DNA of 64,000 nt. It comes from Tengunoibacter tsumagoiensis (GTDB taxonomy: Bacteria; Chloroflexota; Ktedonobacteria; Ktedonobacterales; Ktedonobacteraceae). The stretch covers positions 1,116,001-1,180,000 of the forward strand of contig NZ_BIFR01000002.1 of NCBI RefSeq assembly GCF_003967535.1, given 5' to 3'. The notes below the pieces were generated by a model. That model did no database searches. It was not told the origin of the DNA and was given only the letters and a program-made list of their open reading frames with translations. Below, piece after piece: positions 55,625 through 64,000 of the stretch. A program made the position numbers and the translations under genes. The first letter of the stretch is position 1; every line of letters starts with the position of its first letter.

Positions 55625-56035
55625 ATCTATTCTCTAACTTTCTCTATGAATAAGAGAATAGAGGGTTTCTCTATTCTCTCCGTTTGCTTGTATGGTGCTA
55701 TGACACCAATCGAACGTACAGGCTGTTCTCTTTCTTTGGATGCAGGCTTCGTTCAATCGGTTACATATGGCTTCAGGTTGTGATCTCCCTATGCTATCGT
55801 CTTTGATGCCATAGAGATCGCCATGGTTACATTGCTACACTAGAAGCTCGCTTTGTGAGTGAGTAGACTGGTACTCTCAAATTTGAGAGCGAGGGGTGAT
55901 GGTCGCCAGGAATATCTTTCCTTCGTAGTCATCCAGTGGTAAGATACTGGTGATTAAATACTGTGAGCCTGATTCTGTAATTTTTTCTCAATATGGTGCA
56001 TAAATAGGTTCGATAAGGAGGATAAAACAGCACAA
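55625..56035. other. Divergent region of the sulfur operon and the ECF sigma gene
   Basis: About 410 bases without a gene. It must hold promoters for both. A short inverted AGAGAATAGAG/CTCTATTCTCT (about 55648-55678) is seen close to the rhodanese start. Confidence 0.45.
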
Positions 56036-56647
56036 ATGAAAGAATTCTCTCCAAAGATGCCATGGGATATCAACATGAACGTGTATGAAACTGAGGAAGA
56101 GCTCTTGCAAGGGTTGCGCCGTAACGAGAAAATGGCCTGTACCTGTATGCTCAAGCGTTTTGCGAAGAGGTTTTATCTGCTGGCACGCCGCCTTGTCAAT
56201 AATGATGCGGAAGCTGAAGAGGTGCTTCAGGAAAGTTTTATCCAGGCATGTAGTCATATTGTCAGCTTTGAAGGCAAAAGTAGTCTTTATACCTGGCTCT
56301 ATCGCATTGTGACAAATGCTGCACTGATGAAGCGTCGTCGCCACACTCTAGAAACGCTTCCTTTGATCGCTGAAAAAGATGGCGAGAACATTGACTACAC
56401 AATGACGTTGATCGATGAAGGGAATAATCCTGAAGAGAACATATTGCATGCAGAGGTTCGTAGCGCGATTCGTGAAGCGTTAAAACAATTGCCTGATACC
56501 TTGCGCGAGGCATTTATTCTCCGTCATATTGAAGACCTGAGTACAAAAGAGGCCGCCGCCAGGTTGGGTATTGCAGAGTCTGCCTTGAAGGTTCGCCTTC
56601 ATCGAGCACGTCACATATTACAAACTCTGCTTGCCATCTACCAATAA
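56036..56647 (+). CDS. ECF-type RNA polymerase sigma factor
   Basis: A 203-residue sigma-70 family protein. Region 2 is RFAKRFYLLARRLVNNDAEAEEVLQESFIQA...FEGKSSLYTWLYRIVTNAAL, and region 4 is ALKQLPDTLREAFILRHIEDLSTKEAAARLGIAESALKVRLHRARHIL. A short acidic linker joins them. No anti-sigma gene follows. Its divergent position next to the sulfur operon may reflect control of it, but this is only proximity. GGAGG is 14 bases before the ATG, a little far. Confidence 0.92.
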   Translation: MKEFSPKMPWDINMNVYETEEELLQGLRRNEKMACTCMLKRFAKRFYLLARRLVNNDAEAEEVLQESFIQACSHIVSFEGKSSLYTWLYRIVTNAALMKRRRHTLETLPLIAEKDGENIDYTMTLIDEGNNPEENILHAEVRSAIREALKQLPDTLREAFILRHIEDLSTKEAAARLGIAESALKVRLHRARHILQTLLAIYQ

Positions 56648-56834
56648 TCTGTCTCTTATCCATGAAGGTTGTGGATGTTGTGTGCTGAACAATTCTCTCG
56701 TTCCAGCTTTGCTTTTGATTATAGCACTTCGCCTATTTGCCTATACGCATGCGAGCGATGTTATTCACATGAGAGGGCAAATGCCTTACGTCGGTGGGCC
56801 AGACCTGCTCTATTCGGATGTTATTTCCCACCAG

Positions 56835-57081
56835 TCACTTTTTCTCCGAACCCGCAAATGCGGCGATGAGACCAAAAGCAATAGAAATACTCCCCGTCAC
56901 ATACCGTTGGAAACGCTGAAAGCGTGCATTCCTCTTCATAAAGCGTTGCGATCGTTCCGGCCAGCAGTCCATAAAATGTCAGGCTGCAGAGACCCAGGAC
57001 CGCAAACAGGCTTCCAAAGAGGAGAAACTGCAGTAGACCAACAATAAACGTCATTAGTTTTACATCGAACAAGAAAAGCAT
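56835..57081 (-). pseudogene. C-terminal fragment of a LysE-type exporter gene (frameshifted)
   Basis: The first part (KLMTFIVGLLQFLLFGSLFA) matches a LysE/RhtB helix. After about 56945 the family ending continues in another frame (FQRFQRYVTGSISIAFGLIAAFAGSEKK, stop at 56835). The N-terminus is absent. Confidence 0.6.
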
Positions 57082-57254
57082 GAAAGGTTACTTGTCTTTC
57101 CTGGGCGAATGAAATGATGGTGGGAAGAGGGGAAAGCCTCAAAGAGAGATGGTAACTAGACGCAATAAAAAAGGCCTTGCTCGCTTTTATGAATGTGCGA
57201 TGGGGAAACCTGAAAGAAGATACGACCTTTTCTGTCTCATGAAAGACCAATTTC
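57061..57254 (+). repeat. 194-bp inter-array module, copy 2
   Basis: Colinear with 30971-31164. It includes a decayed repeat, the GCAATAAAAAAGGCC terminator element and the ATGAAAGACCA tract, then passes directly into leader 6. Confidence 0.8.
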
Positions 57255-57433
57255 GCGGGAGGTGGTCGTAGTCTCGGTGCTGAGCTCAGCCTCCCGCGTC
57301 CCTCTAGAGGCGGCTTGAGTGGACTTGACCCCCAAAACAGCCTCTTTTTGACCTCAAATCAGTGCTCCAAAAAAAGAGCCTCCCGCAAAATGCCCCCTGA
57401 ACCCGCTTTCTATGCTATACTAGAAGGGCAGGG
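57255..57433 (+). promoter_or_regulatory. CRISPR leader 6
   Basis: Full-length leader with GCGGGAGGTGGTCGTAG, the GCTGAGCTCAGC dyad, and TGCTATACT before GGGCAGGG. Confidence 0.88.
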
Positions 57434-58132
57434 GTCGGAATGGTGGAAAGCCCGAAAGAGGGATTATAACATCCTTACCTCACATATCTAGGACCTGTTT
57501 CACAAGGTCGGAATGGTGGAAAGCCCGAAAGAGGGATTATAACTGGTAAGCTTCCAGAGACAATCCATAGGTATATTTGTCGGAATGGTGGAAAGCCCGA
57601 AAGAGGGATTATAACATGCCCGCGTCGTCGAGAATCTGACGCACAATTTTGTGTCGGAATGGTGGAAAGCCCGAAAGAGGGATTATAACCTACAGTTGAT
57701 ATCGTTCGTGAAATGTACGAATCTGTGTCGGAATGGTGGAAAGCCCGAAAGAGGGATTATAACGGCCATTGCCTGTACAATGTCTCGGCGTTTGGGCATA
57801 TGTCGGAATGGTGGAAAGCCCGAAAGAGGGATTATAACACAACCAACAATATGCCTATAACGCCCTTCATACCTGTCGGAATGGTGGAAAGCCCGAAAGA
57901 GGGATTATAACTCGTGCTCGATACGGTGACTCCATTCGAATTCCTTATCGTCCAAAGAGGAGAAAGCCCGAAAGAGGGATTATAACCTGAAAAAATTAGG
58001 ACAATACTGCTATGACTCTAACGTCCAAAGAGGAGAAAGCCCGAAAGAGGGATTATAACTGCTCAGAATAGAGACGGGGGGATATTTCTTTTTGCGTCGG
58101 AATAGCGGAAAGCCCGAAAGAGAGATTATAAC
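57434..58132 (+). CRISPR. CRISPR array 6 (10 repeats)
   Basis: Repeats at 57434, 57507, 57579, 57653, 57727, 57802, 57875, 57950, 58023 and 58096. The first seven begin GTCGGAATGGTGG; repeats 8 and 9 begin GTCCAAAGAGGAG as in array 5; repeat 10 is GTCGGAATAGCGG. Two broken repeats follow (about 58169-58190 and 58228-58262). The leader-side repeats are identical over all 37 bases. Confidence 0.97.
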
Positions 58133-58290
58133 CCCACTCGGGGAGCAATGCAGCGTAATAATCAGAACTGTACGAAGAAAGGATTATAACGCAATAGTTA
58201 TCTCCCCATTGAAGTGATAGATGAGAGTCCTAATGGGAGAAAACCCGAAAGAGAATAGGACCCTTCTTACGTTGATGAAAGACCAGTTTA

Positions 58291-58468
58291 GCGGGAGGTG
58301 GTCGTGGTCTCGGTGCTGAGCTCAGCCTCCCGCGTCTCTCTGGAGGCGGCTTGAGGGGACTTCATCCCAAAAACAGCCTCTTTTTGACCCCAAATAAGCG
58401 CTCCAAAAAAGAGCCTCCCGCAAAATGCCCCCTCAAGCCGCTTTCTATGCTATACTAGAAGGGCAGGG
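58291..58468 (+). promoter_or_regulatory. CRISPR leader 7
   Basis: Full-length leader, the closest to leaders 3 and 6. It begins after GATGAAAGACCAGTTTA and ends with TGCTATACT and GGGCAGGG. Confidence 0.88.
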
Positions 58469-60206
58469 GTCTGAATGGTGGAAAGCCCGAAAGAGGGATT
58501 ATAACAAAAGATCTTCAGAATGAAGAGAGTTGAAGCTACTGTCTGAATGGTGGAAAGCCCGAAAGAGGGATTATAACTACCACGCAATAAAACATTTGTC
58601 AAGCATTAAAATAGTGTCTGAATGGTGGAAAGCCCGAAAGAGGGATTATAACTTATAGTGAGATACCTCATAAATTCATTGAAGATATAGTCTGAATGGT
58701 GGAAAGCCCGAAAGAGGGATTATAACTCAAACGGTGGAAACGCATTCTCTATGATGCGTCCAGAGTCTGAATGGTGGAAAGCCCGAAAGAGGGATTATAA
58801 CGTTCATCGATCATTTTTGAGAGATATTCCTGTTGCTGGTCTGAATGGTGGAAAGCCCGAAAGAGGGATTATAACCGTCATATACTGCTTTGGTAAGTAT
58901 GCGCTTCGGTAGTCTGAATGGTGGAAAGCCCGAAAGAGGGATTATAACCGGACGGATTGACATTGCTCGACATCGTCGCATAGCGTCTGAATGGTGGAAA
59001 GCCCGAAAGAGGGATTATAACATGTCGATAAAGGATCTGCGCGACGCCGCCATCTTTGGTCTGAATGGTGGAAAGCCCGAAAGAGGGATTATAACGAGAG
59101 ATATTCGATAATAGCGTCTCTGTTTGTTTTTATGTCTGAATGGTGGAAAGCCCGAAAGAGGGATTATAACGGTTAGAATCTGCTATAGAGCTTCTTAAAA
59201 GCGAAAGTCTGAATGGTGGAAAGCCCGAAAGAGGGATTATAACAGCTGGTCCATAGCCATTTCAAAGCTATTTTTGGTGTCTGAATGGTGGAAAGCCCGA
59301 AAGAGGGATTATAACTTGTGCGGAGAAGTGTCACGATCTCCGATGCAACCTCGGTCTGAATGGTGGAAAGCCCGAAAGAGGGATTATAACTACTGCTTCC
59401 ACTGGCCCCTGTCCCTGCAGGGAGGACGTCTGAATGGTGGAAAGCCCGAAAGAGGGATTATAACGCCGGGACTGCCGGTCTGACGGGCATTGCCTCCAGC
59501 ACGTCTGAATGGTGGAAAGCCCGAAAGAGGGATTATAACTCTCAGTAGCCTGAGCAACAGAACGAACATTGTCGAAAAGTCTGAATGGTGGAAAGCCCGA
59601 AAGGGGGATTATAACAAGAGTGTATACCGACATACGGTAGACGAAGTGTTTGATGTCTGAATGGTGGAAAGCCCGAATGAGGGATTATAACGCCACACAG
59701 CAAAATCAAAGAATAGCCTTTTTCCAGTCTGAATGGTGGAAAGCCCGAGTAGGGGATTATGACTTGTACAGGCAGTAACAGATAGTAATAGATATGAAGT
59801 CGGAATGGTGGAAAGCCCGAGTAGGGGATTATAACTGTTCAATTTTCACTGGACGATAGCATCCATCTTCATGTCGGAATGGTGGAAAGCCCGAGTAGGG
59901 GATTATAACTGCCGCTCGTTCGGTCACATGATCAGGAAGCGCAGGGTCTGAATGGTGGAAAGCCCGAGTAGGGGATTATAACGATGTTCATATTGCGATG
60001 CCAGAAATTGCAAATGAATTGTCGGAATAGGAGAAAGCCCGAATAGGGGATTATAACGTTCAGTATCTAATTCTTGCTCTTTCTCCATGCTCTGCTTCTG
60101 AATGGTGGAAAGCCCGAAAGAGGGATTATAACTGGAATAAAAAATTCTGATTGTCAAGCCATCCAATGGGTTCGAATAGCAGAAAGCCCGAAGAGCGGAT
60201 TACAAC
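58469..60206 (+). CRISPR. CRISPR array 7 (24 repeats)
   Basis: The longest array. Repeats at 58469, 58541, 58616, 58690, 58765, 58839, 58912, 58985, 59059, 59134, 59207, 59279, 59354, 59428, 59503, 59579, 59655, 59727, 59799, 59873, 59946, 60021, 60096 and 60170. The first 17 begin GTCTGAATGGTGG; the loop is CCCGAAAGAGGG through repeat 15 (AAGGGGG in 16), AATGAGGG in 17, GAGTAGGGG in 18-21, and mixed after. The last repeat is degenerate and another remnant is at about 60244-60270. Confidence 0.97.
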
Positions 60207-60503
60207 CAGCATCGAGCCCGCTATCACTAAACATCTCCATGAAGCCCAAATAGAGGAAAGCCCGAATAGGTGTTTGAGGCATCATAAAATGTATCCATCA
60301 GCAATGTGCTTTGAGAGGTATTTTTCAGTTAGCGTGAGATAGAGTGCAATTGTGGTGCCCATTCTTTTTCAGCAACGGCATGCGATAATGTCTATGAGTG
60401 GTTCTTTCTTTTTTGTCGCAATTGGCTCTTTTCTTGCAGACACTTTAGCGGTACTATAGCGTGAAGGAGCGAGCTTTGCTACAGAAAGAAAGGGACTAAA
60501 AAA

Positions 60504-61079
60504 ATGTTGGCATATGTGTTCTGGCATCAACGAGCGATGAATGGAGCCAGAGAGGATTATCAGGAGAAGCTGCTTGCCTTTCATGAGATATTGCAAGAGC
60601 GGCAGTCACAGGGGTTTATCGGTTCAATAGTCCTGGAGATGGCTCAGGTGCCCTGGATGCCTGAGGGGAGTGAGGTCTACGAGGATTGGTACCTGGTAGA
60701 GAATTCATCGGCCCTTGATCCATTGGATGAGGCAGCGGTGACCGGAATCTGTCGAGAGCCTCATAACGCGGTTGCACGTCTGGCCGAGTATGGAACAGGC
60801 GGCCTGTACCGCTTAAAGGATGATGCGATCGATCTGACGCAGGTAGCGAAGATTCGCTCTGCCACCTGGTTTAACAAGCCAGCTGGCGTTAGCTACGCTC
60901 ATCTCTATGAACAGGTGCACCAGCATCGAGAGGTGCAAGAGGACGTTTTGTGGCAGAGACAGATGACGATGGGGCCTGCACTTGAGTTCTGTTTGCATCA
61001 TACTCAGGAAGATCTGCTCTCAAAACAGATACAGGCTGTGCATGTAGAGGTGCACCCGATCTTTGTGCCTGGCCGCTAA
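60504..61079 (+). CDS. Hypothetical cytoplasmic protein
   Basis: 191 residues, acidic, with no signal or membrane helix. It begins MLAYVFWHQRAMNGAREDYQEKLLAFHEIL and has blocks such as VPWMPEGSEVYEDWYLVENSSALD and RSATWFNKPAGVSYAHLYEQV. I do not recognise the family, but the strand/helix alternation and FWHQ opening suggest a ferredoxin-like or dimeric alpha-beta barrel fold. An AAGGG site precedes the ATG. Followed 45 bases later by the YrdB-like gene. Confidence 0.65.
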   Translation: MLAYVFWHQRAMNGAREDYQEKLLAFHEILQERQSQGFIGSIVLEMAQVPWMPEGSEVYEDWYLVENSSALDPLDEAAVTGICREPHNAVARLAEYGTGGLYRLKDDAIDLTQVAKIRSATWFNKPAGVSYAHLYEQVHQHREVQEDVLWQRQMTMGPALEFCLHHTQEDLLSKQIQAVHVEVHPIFVPGR

Positions 61080-61124
61080 GCCATAGGGCTTCTATTGTAA
61101 TGGGGAGACAAAGGACTGTTCTTT

Positions 61125-61475
61125 ATGAAATTATTTAAATATTTTAACCTTGCGCTGGCGTTCTTTCTGGAACTGAGTGTTCTGGCAGCCCTGATCTACT
61201 GGGGCTTTGTAACCGGTTCAAATCTATTTTTGCGCATCCTTCTGGGCATTGGTACGCCAGTCATCGCTATTATCATCTGGGGCAGATATGGTGCACCAAA
61301 ATCGGCAAACCAGCTGAAAGGAGTCTGGTACTGGCTTCTGCGTATTGTCTTTGATGCTGTGGGGGTTGTAGCTCTCTTTCTTGCCGGTCAACCTGTCCTG
61401 GGGGCGATCTTTGCAGTCGTTGCTCTCATCAACTGTGTGCTTGGCTATGTGTGGAAGCAGTATCCACTGGCATAG
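61125..61475 (+). CDS. YrdB/DUF2568-like membrane protein
   Basis: A 116-residue protein with four membrane helices. IWGRYGAPKSANQLKGVWYWLLRI is the conserved loop of the DUF2568 family, which also contains yrdB of Bacillus. Function is unknown. It is probably in one transcript with the preceding gene. Confidence 0.85.
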   Translation: MKLFKYFNLALAFFLELSVLAALIYWGFVTGSNLFLRILLGIGTPVIAIIIWGRYGAPKSANQLKGVWYWLLRIVFDAVGVVALFLAGQPVLGAIFAVVALINCVLGYVWKQYPLA

Positions 61476-61538
61476 ATCCTCTGAACCCTGAATGGCTGTA
61501 TACAGCCAGGTGATTTCCATCAGATTGGTCGCGTGAAA

Positions 61539-61602
61539 AGAAGATAACGATGTATGCAGGCAGATAATGTGAGTTATACGGCCAGATACATCGTTATCTT
61601 CT
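61539..61602. terminator. Terminator between convergent genes
   Basis: A perfect 17-bp pair (61539-61555 with 61586-61602) around a 30-base loop, between the YrdB-like and GNAT genes. Confidence 0.75.
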
Positions 61603-61625
61603 CACCAGGATCTCTTTGATTTCGG

Positions 61626-62114
61626 CTATGCCAACTGCTTTTCATAGAGGATCACCTCAAGCGGTTGATAGAGATCTTTCCCAATTTCTTGTTGATAGGT
61701 CTCTCTGCCAACTTCGTGGTAGCCATTCTTTTCGTAGAGCTTCTGGGCTGGAATCTGGAGAATAGAGGTATCCAGTTGCAGGATCTGATAGCCAAGAGAG
61801 CGAGCATATGCTTCGAGTTCATGAAGAATGAGCTGGCCGTAGCCGCGTCCCTGATAGCTCGGATGGATACGCATGCGTTTGATCTCAGCGCGTTCTGCAT
61901 CTGTCCGTTTTAAAGCGCCCATTGCTACCACTTGACCGTCGTATTCACCAACCAGAAATTCTCCCTGATTCTTGAGATACACATCCTCAATCGCATAGAT
62001 ATCATCGTCCCAGGGACCACGTCCTAGATAAGCTCCCGTCTGCTGAAGAGCAAATACATGAAGATATTCAACAGCTGCCTGGTCAATTGAACTATAGCGG
62101 CGCAATGTAAACAT
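61626..62114 (-). CDS. GNAT family N-acetyltransferase
   Basis: About 162 residues starting at the ATG at 62114 (MFTLRRYSSID), with AGGA upstream. The acetyl-CoA site is clear: EIKRMRIHPSYQGRGYGQLILHELEAYARSLGY (R-x-x-G-x-G), and the LQLDTSILQIPAQKLYEKNGYHEVGRE segment holds the usual beta-bulge and tyrosine region. The substrate is unknown. It is the downstream neighbour of the GrpB gene. Confidence 0.93.
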   Translation of the reverse strand: MFTLRRYSSIDQAAVEYLHVFALQQTGAYLGRGPWDDDIYAIEDVYLKNQGEFLVGEYDGQVVAMGALKRTDAERAEIKRMRIHPSYQGRGYGQLILHELEAYARSLGYQILQLDTSILQIPAQKLYEKNGYHEVGRETYQQEIGKDLYQPLEVILYEKQLA

Positions 62115-62178
62115 GATCTTGTCTTTCCTACAAAAGAGGCTACACAAAAAAGCTGGAAATAGCTATCAGGGATTGATA

Positions 62179-62754
62179 CTATTGGTCGGATGGGCCCATC
62201 TGCCAGTTGGTCGACTGCGCCCAGTCCTCAGCCGCAGTGATAACGATGTCGCACAGGGGATCTTTAATGTCATAATAAAAGTCGACATCATCTGGATGGC
62301 GTTGGGAGAGATGCTGTTTGATCAGCGCGTATGCTGCACTGGCGACGGGATGGGCACGCAGGTAATCGCGGAACAGAATGGGATAGCGTTGATTGGGACG
62401 GCCAGACGCTCGAATATGAAGATGCATTGGGCGCAGGCTGGTAGGCGGGCGGAAATAGCGTTTCTCCCAGTCCGTTGCAGGCCCTTGATACAGCGGTGGG
62501 AGGTGATCCTGCGTAATTCCAACGGCTTCTGTATATCCAAGCGAACCCAGAGCTGCGACAAGCCGGGGCACATTATCGAAATCGTTGATAGTCACCTGTA
62601 TATCAATAATATCTTTGGCCGCCAATCCTGGGACGGCTGTTGATCCAATATGATCGATGCGAAGTGCGCTATCGCCTAAGACCTCGCGGAGCGGCCTGGC
62701 CAGAGCCAGAAAATCCTCTGGCCAATGAGACTGATAGGGAATAATCGTAATCAT
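62179..62754 (-). CDS. GrpB-family nucleotidyltransferase-like protein
   Basis: A 191-residue UPF0157/GrpB protein. It has RIDHIGSTAVPGLAAKDIIDIQVTI (the GS and D-x-D-like strands of the nucleotidyltransferase fold), FRPPTSLRPMHLHI and FRDYLRAHP. AGGAGG precedes the ATG. The biological role of the family is still poorly known; some have been linked to antibiotic or CoA-related modification. Confidence 0.93.
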   Translation of the reverse strand: MITIIPYQSHWPEDFLALARPLREVLGDSALRIDHIGSTAVPGLAAKDIIDIQVTINDFDNVPRLVAALGSLGYTEAVGITQDHLPPLYQGPATDWEKRYFRPPTSLRPMHLHIRASGRPNQRYPILFRDYLRAHPVASAAYALIKQHLSQRHPDDVDFYYDIKDPLCDIVITAAEDWAQSTNWQMGPSDQ

Positions 62755-62884
62755 CGAAACCTCCTGCTACACACACGACCTCGCTATTGTAAGATATTCG
62801 CTTTTGTTCGTAAAGAGCGCAGGACAATCATGATGTTCCTCAGTCTCTGGCTGCTTTGCCAGCGGCTCCTGATGAGGTTTTCAG

Positions 62885-64000
62885 TTACTCCGTGGGCGTC
62901 TTCTGGATCTCCACTCTGGGCATGAAGAATACCATCACCAGTCCAACCAGCAGAATACAGAAGCCCATGAGAAAAGCCATATGAATACCCTGTGTCAGGC
63001 CCTCCCTGACCGCTCCTAATACCTGATCTAGCGTTCCCTGGCCAAAGGCTGAGAATGGTCCGGCCAGTGCGTGAAGTGCCGAGGGATTGAGTACGATATC
63101 TGGTTTGTCAAAGATCTTCAACAATGCGTCGGGGACCCGCTGCTTGATTGCAGTTGGTAGGGCTGCATAATAGGCTGGTGTGTAGTGAGCCACCAGGAAT
63201 GGACCAATAATTGAGAGCGCAATCGGTCCTCCCATCTCCTGGAAGAAATCCATATTTGCGACGCCCTGCCCAATCTTATGGGGGGGCAGCGAATTCACAA
63301 TGAGCGTGCTATAGAGTGCCATACTTGTGCCAATCCCCAGGCCCATAAGTGCCATTGCTACAATCATCTGGATCGGCGAAGAATTGACATCCAGGAATAA
63401 GAATGCCCCACCTCCTGCCACGATAATGGTCATACCAATGATCGCGAGCAGTTTATAGTGTCCTGTACGCGAAGCCACCTGACCGGAAATGATGCTACTG
63501 ATCATAGCCGAGATCATCATGGGCATGAGGAGAAAGCCGCTATTGGTTGCCGAGATACGAAGTACTCCCTGTGCATAAAGTGGTAGGAAGGCCATACTCC
63601 CGATCATCCCCATAAAGGTAATCATGATGTTCAGTGCTGAAATGGTGAAGACGCGATTTTTGAAGAGGGAGGGATCGATAATCGGTTCTCCTCCGCTCCG
63701 TCCGAGGTGCACCTCGTAGAAGCCCAGCAGAATCAACAGCAGCACTCCTCCACCCAACAGACTCGGAATCTGCCAGGAGAGCCAGGGAAAGAAGGTACCA
63801 GCCCAGGAGAAGCCAAGCAGGATCGGGACCACGCCCAGGATCAGGAGGGCCGCTCCAATAAAGTCGATTCTGGCCTTGACATGCGACTGTCGCAGTCGTG
63901 GCATCAGGAGTAGCAGACCGATCAGTACAAGGAGGATAAAGGGGAGATTAATATAGAAGACCCAGCGCCAGGAAATGTGATCGGTAATCCAGCCACCGAT
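62885..64000 (-). CDS. DHA2-type MFS drug transporter (partial at window edge)
   Basis: The frame continues to the right edge, so the N-terminal helices are outside. The visible part begins IGGWITDHISWRWVFYINLP, the signature loop of the 14-helix DHA2 family (EmrB/QacA). It then includes PSLFKNRVFTISALNIMITF and GLGIGTSMALYSTLIVNSLP, and ends with a short polar tail (MPRVEIQKTPTE). The product is a proton-driven exporter of unknown drugs or metabolites. Confidence 0.93.
   Translation of the reverse strand: MGGWITDHISWRWVFYINLPFILLVLIGLLLLMPRLRQSHVKARIDFIGAALLILGVVPILLGFSWAGTFFPWLSWQIPSLLGGGVLLLILLGFYEVHLGRSGGEPIIDPSLFKNRVFTISALNIMITFMGMIGSMAFLPLYAQGVLRISATNSGFLLMPMMISAMISSIISGQVASRTGHYKLLAIIGMTIIVAGGGAFLFLDVNSSPIQMIVAMALMGLGIGTSMALYSTLIVNSLPPHKIGQGVANMDFFQEMGGPIALSIIGPFLVAHYTPAYYAALPTAIKQRVPDALLKIFDKPDIVLNPSALHALAGPFSAFGQGTLDQVLGAVREGLTQGIHMAFLMGFCILLVGLVMVFFMPRVEIQKTPTE

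Noticed and set aside
57651-59483. Open frames across arrays 6 and 7 with repeated protein motifs
   Set aside because: They are translations of CRISPR repeats and spacers; the period equals the repeat-spacer unit and there are no ribosome sites.

Overview
The window looks like a chromosomal segment of a soil-type Chloroflexota bacterium, most likely class Ktedonobacteria. This is inferred from gene content: Gram-positive-style surface genes, many transporters, lone small enzymes, dense IS scars and a very large CRISPR repertoire. No 16S or other marker gene is present, so the assignment is not proven.

The left 29 kb is ordinary chromosome. It holds a partial RibD/DHFR-like gene, a NUDIX hydrolase, a GNAT acetyltransferase, a heterodimeric ABC exporter, a lone macro-domain protein, and a compact biotin operon (bioF-bioA-bioD-bioB plus a fabF-like ketoacyl synthase). 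A sulfite-oxidase-family molybdoenzyme and an MFS carrier follow, then a secreted crystallin-like protein and a WxL-domain protein paired with its DUF916-type partner (a cell-surface module best known from Firmicutes). Next come an Fe(III)-type ABC importer divergent from an FTR1-like permease, and a ChrB-N protein.

From about 29.6 to 60.3 kb lies an accessory region built around seven CRISPR arrays, all on the plus strand, with about 78 recognisable 37-bp repeats. Six arrays have a full, highly similar leader of about 180 bp with a dyad-rich block and an extended -10 (TGCTATACT) just before the first repeat; the seventh has a leader that lost its middle. Only one intact cas gene is present, cas6. 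Just 20 bp upstream of the fifth leader sits a C-terminal cas2 remnant fused to a broken transposase. Between cas6 and the cas2 remnant is a large NACHT-HEAT NTPase flanked by two overlapping transposase fragments. I read this as a wrecked cas operon whose middle was replaced, leaving many arrays that must be served by Cas proteins encoded elsewhere. The same region holds an IS607-family element (tnpA+tnpB) that split an Uma2 nuclease gene, and scars of Tn3-type, TetA-like and LysE-like genes. It also carries cargo-like genes (GNAT, YcxB-like, P-loop kinase, VOC, YczE, a secreted propeller-like protein).

Between arrays 5 and 6, and again after array 7, ordinary chromosome resumes: a secreted phosphoesterase (phospholipase C family), a sulfur/persulfide operon (rhodanese-DUF2892, MBL-rhodanese, TauE/SafE) divergent from an ECF sigma factor, and finally YrdB, GNAT, GrpB and a DHA2-type MFS gene that runs off the right edge.
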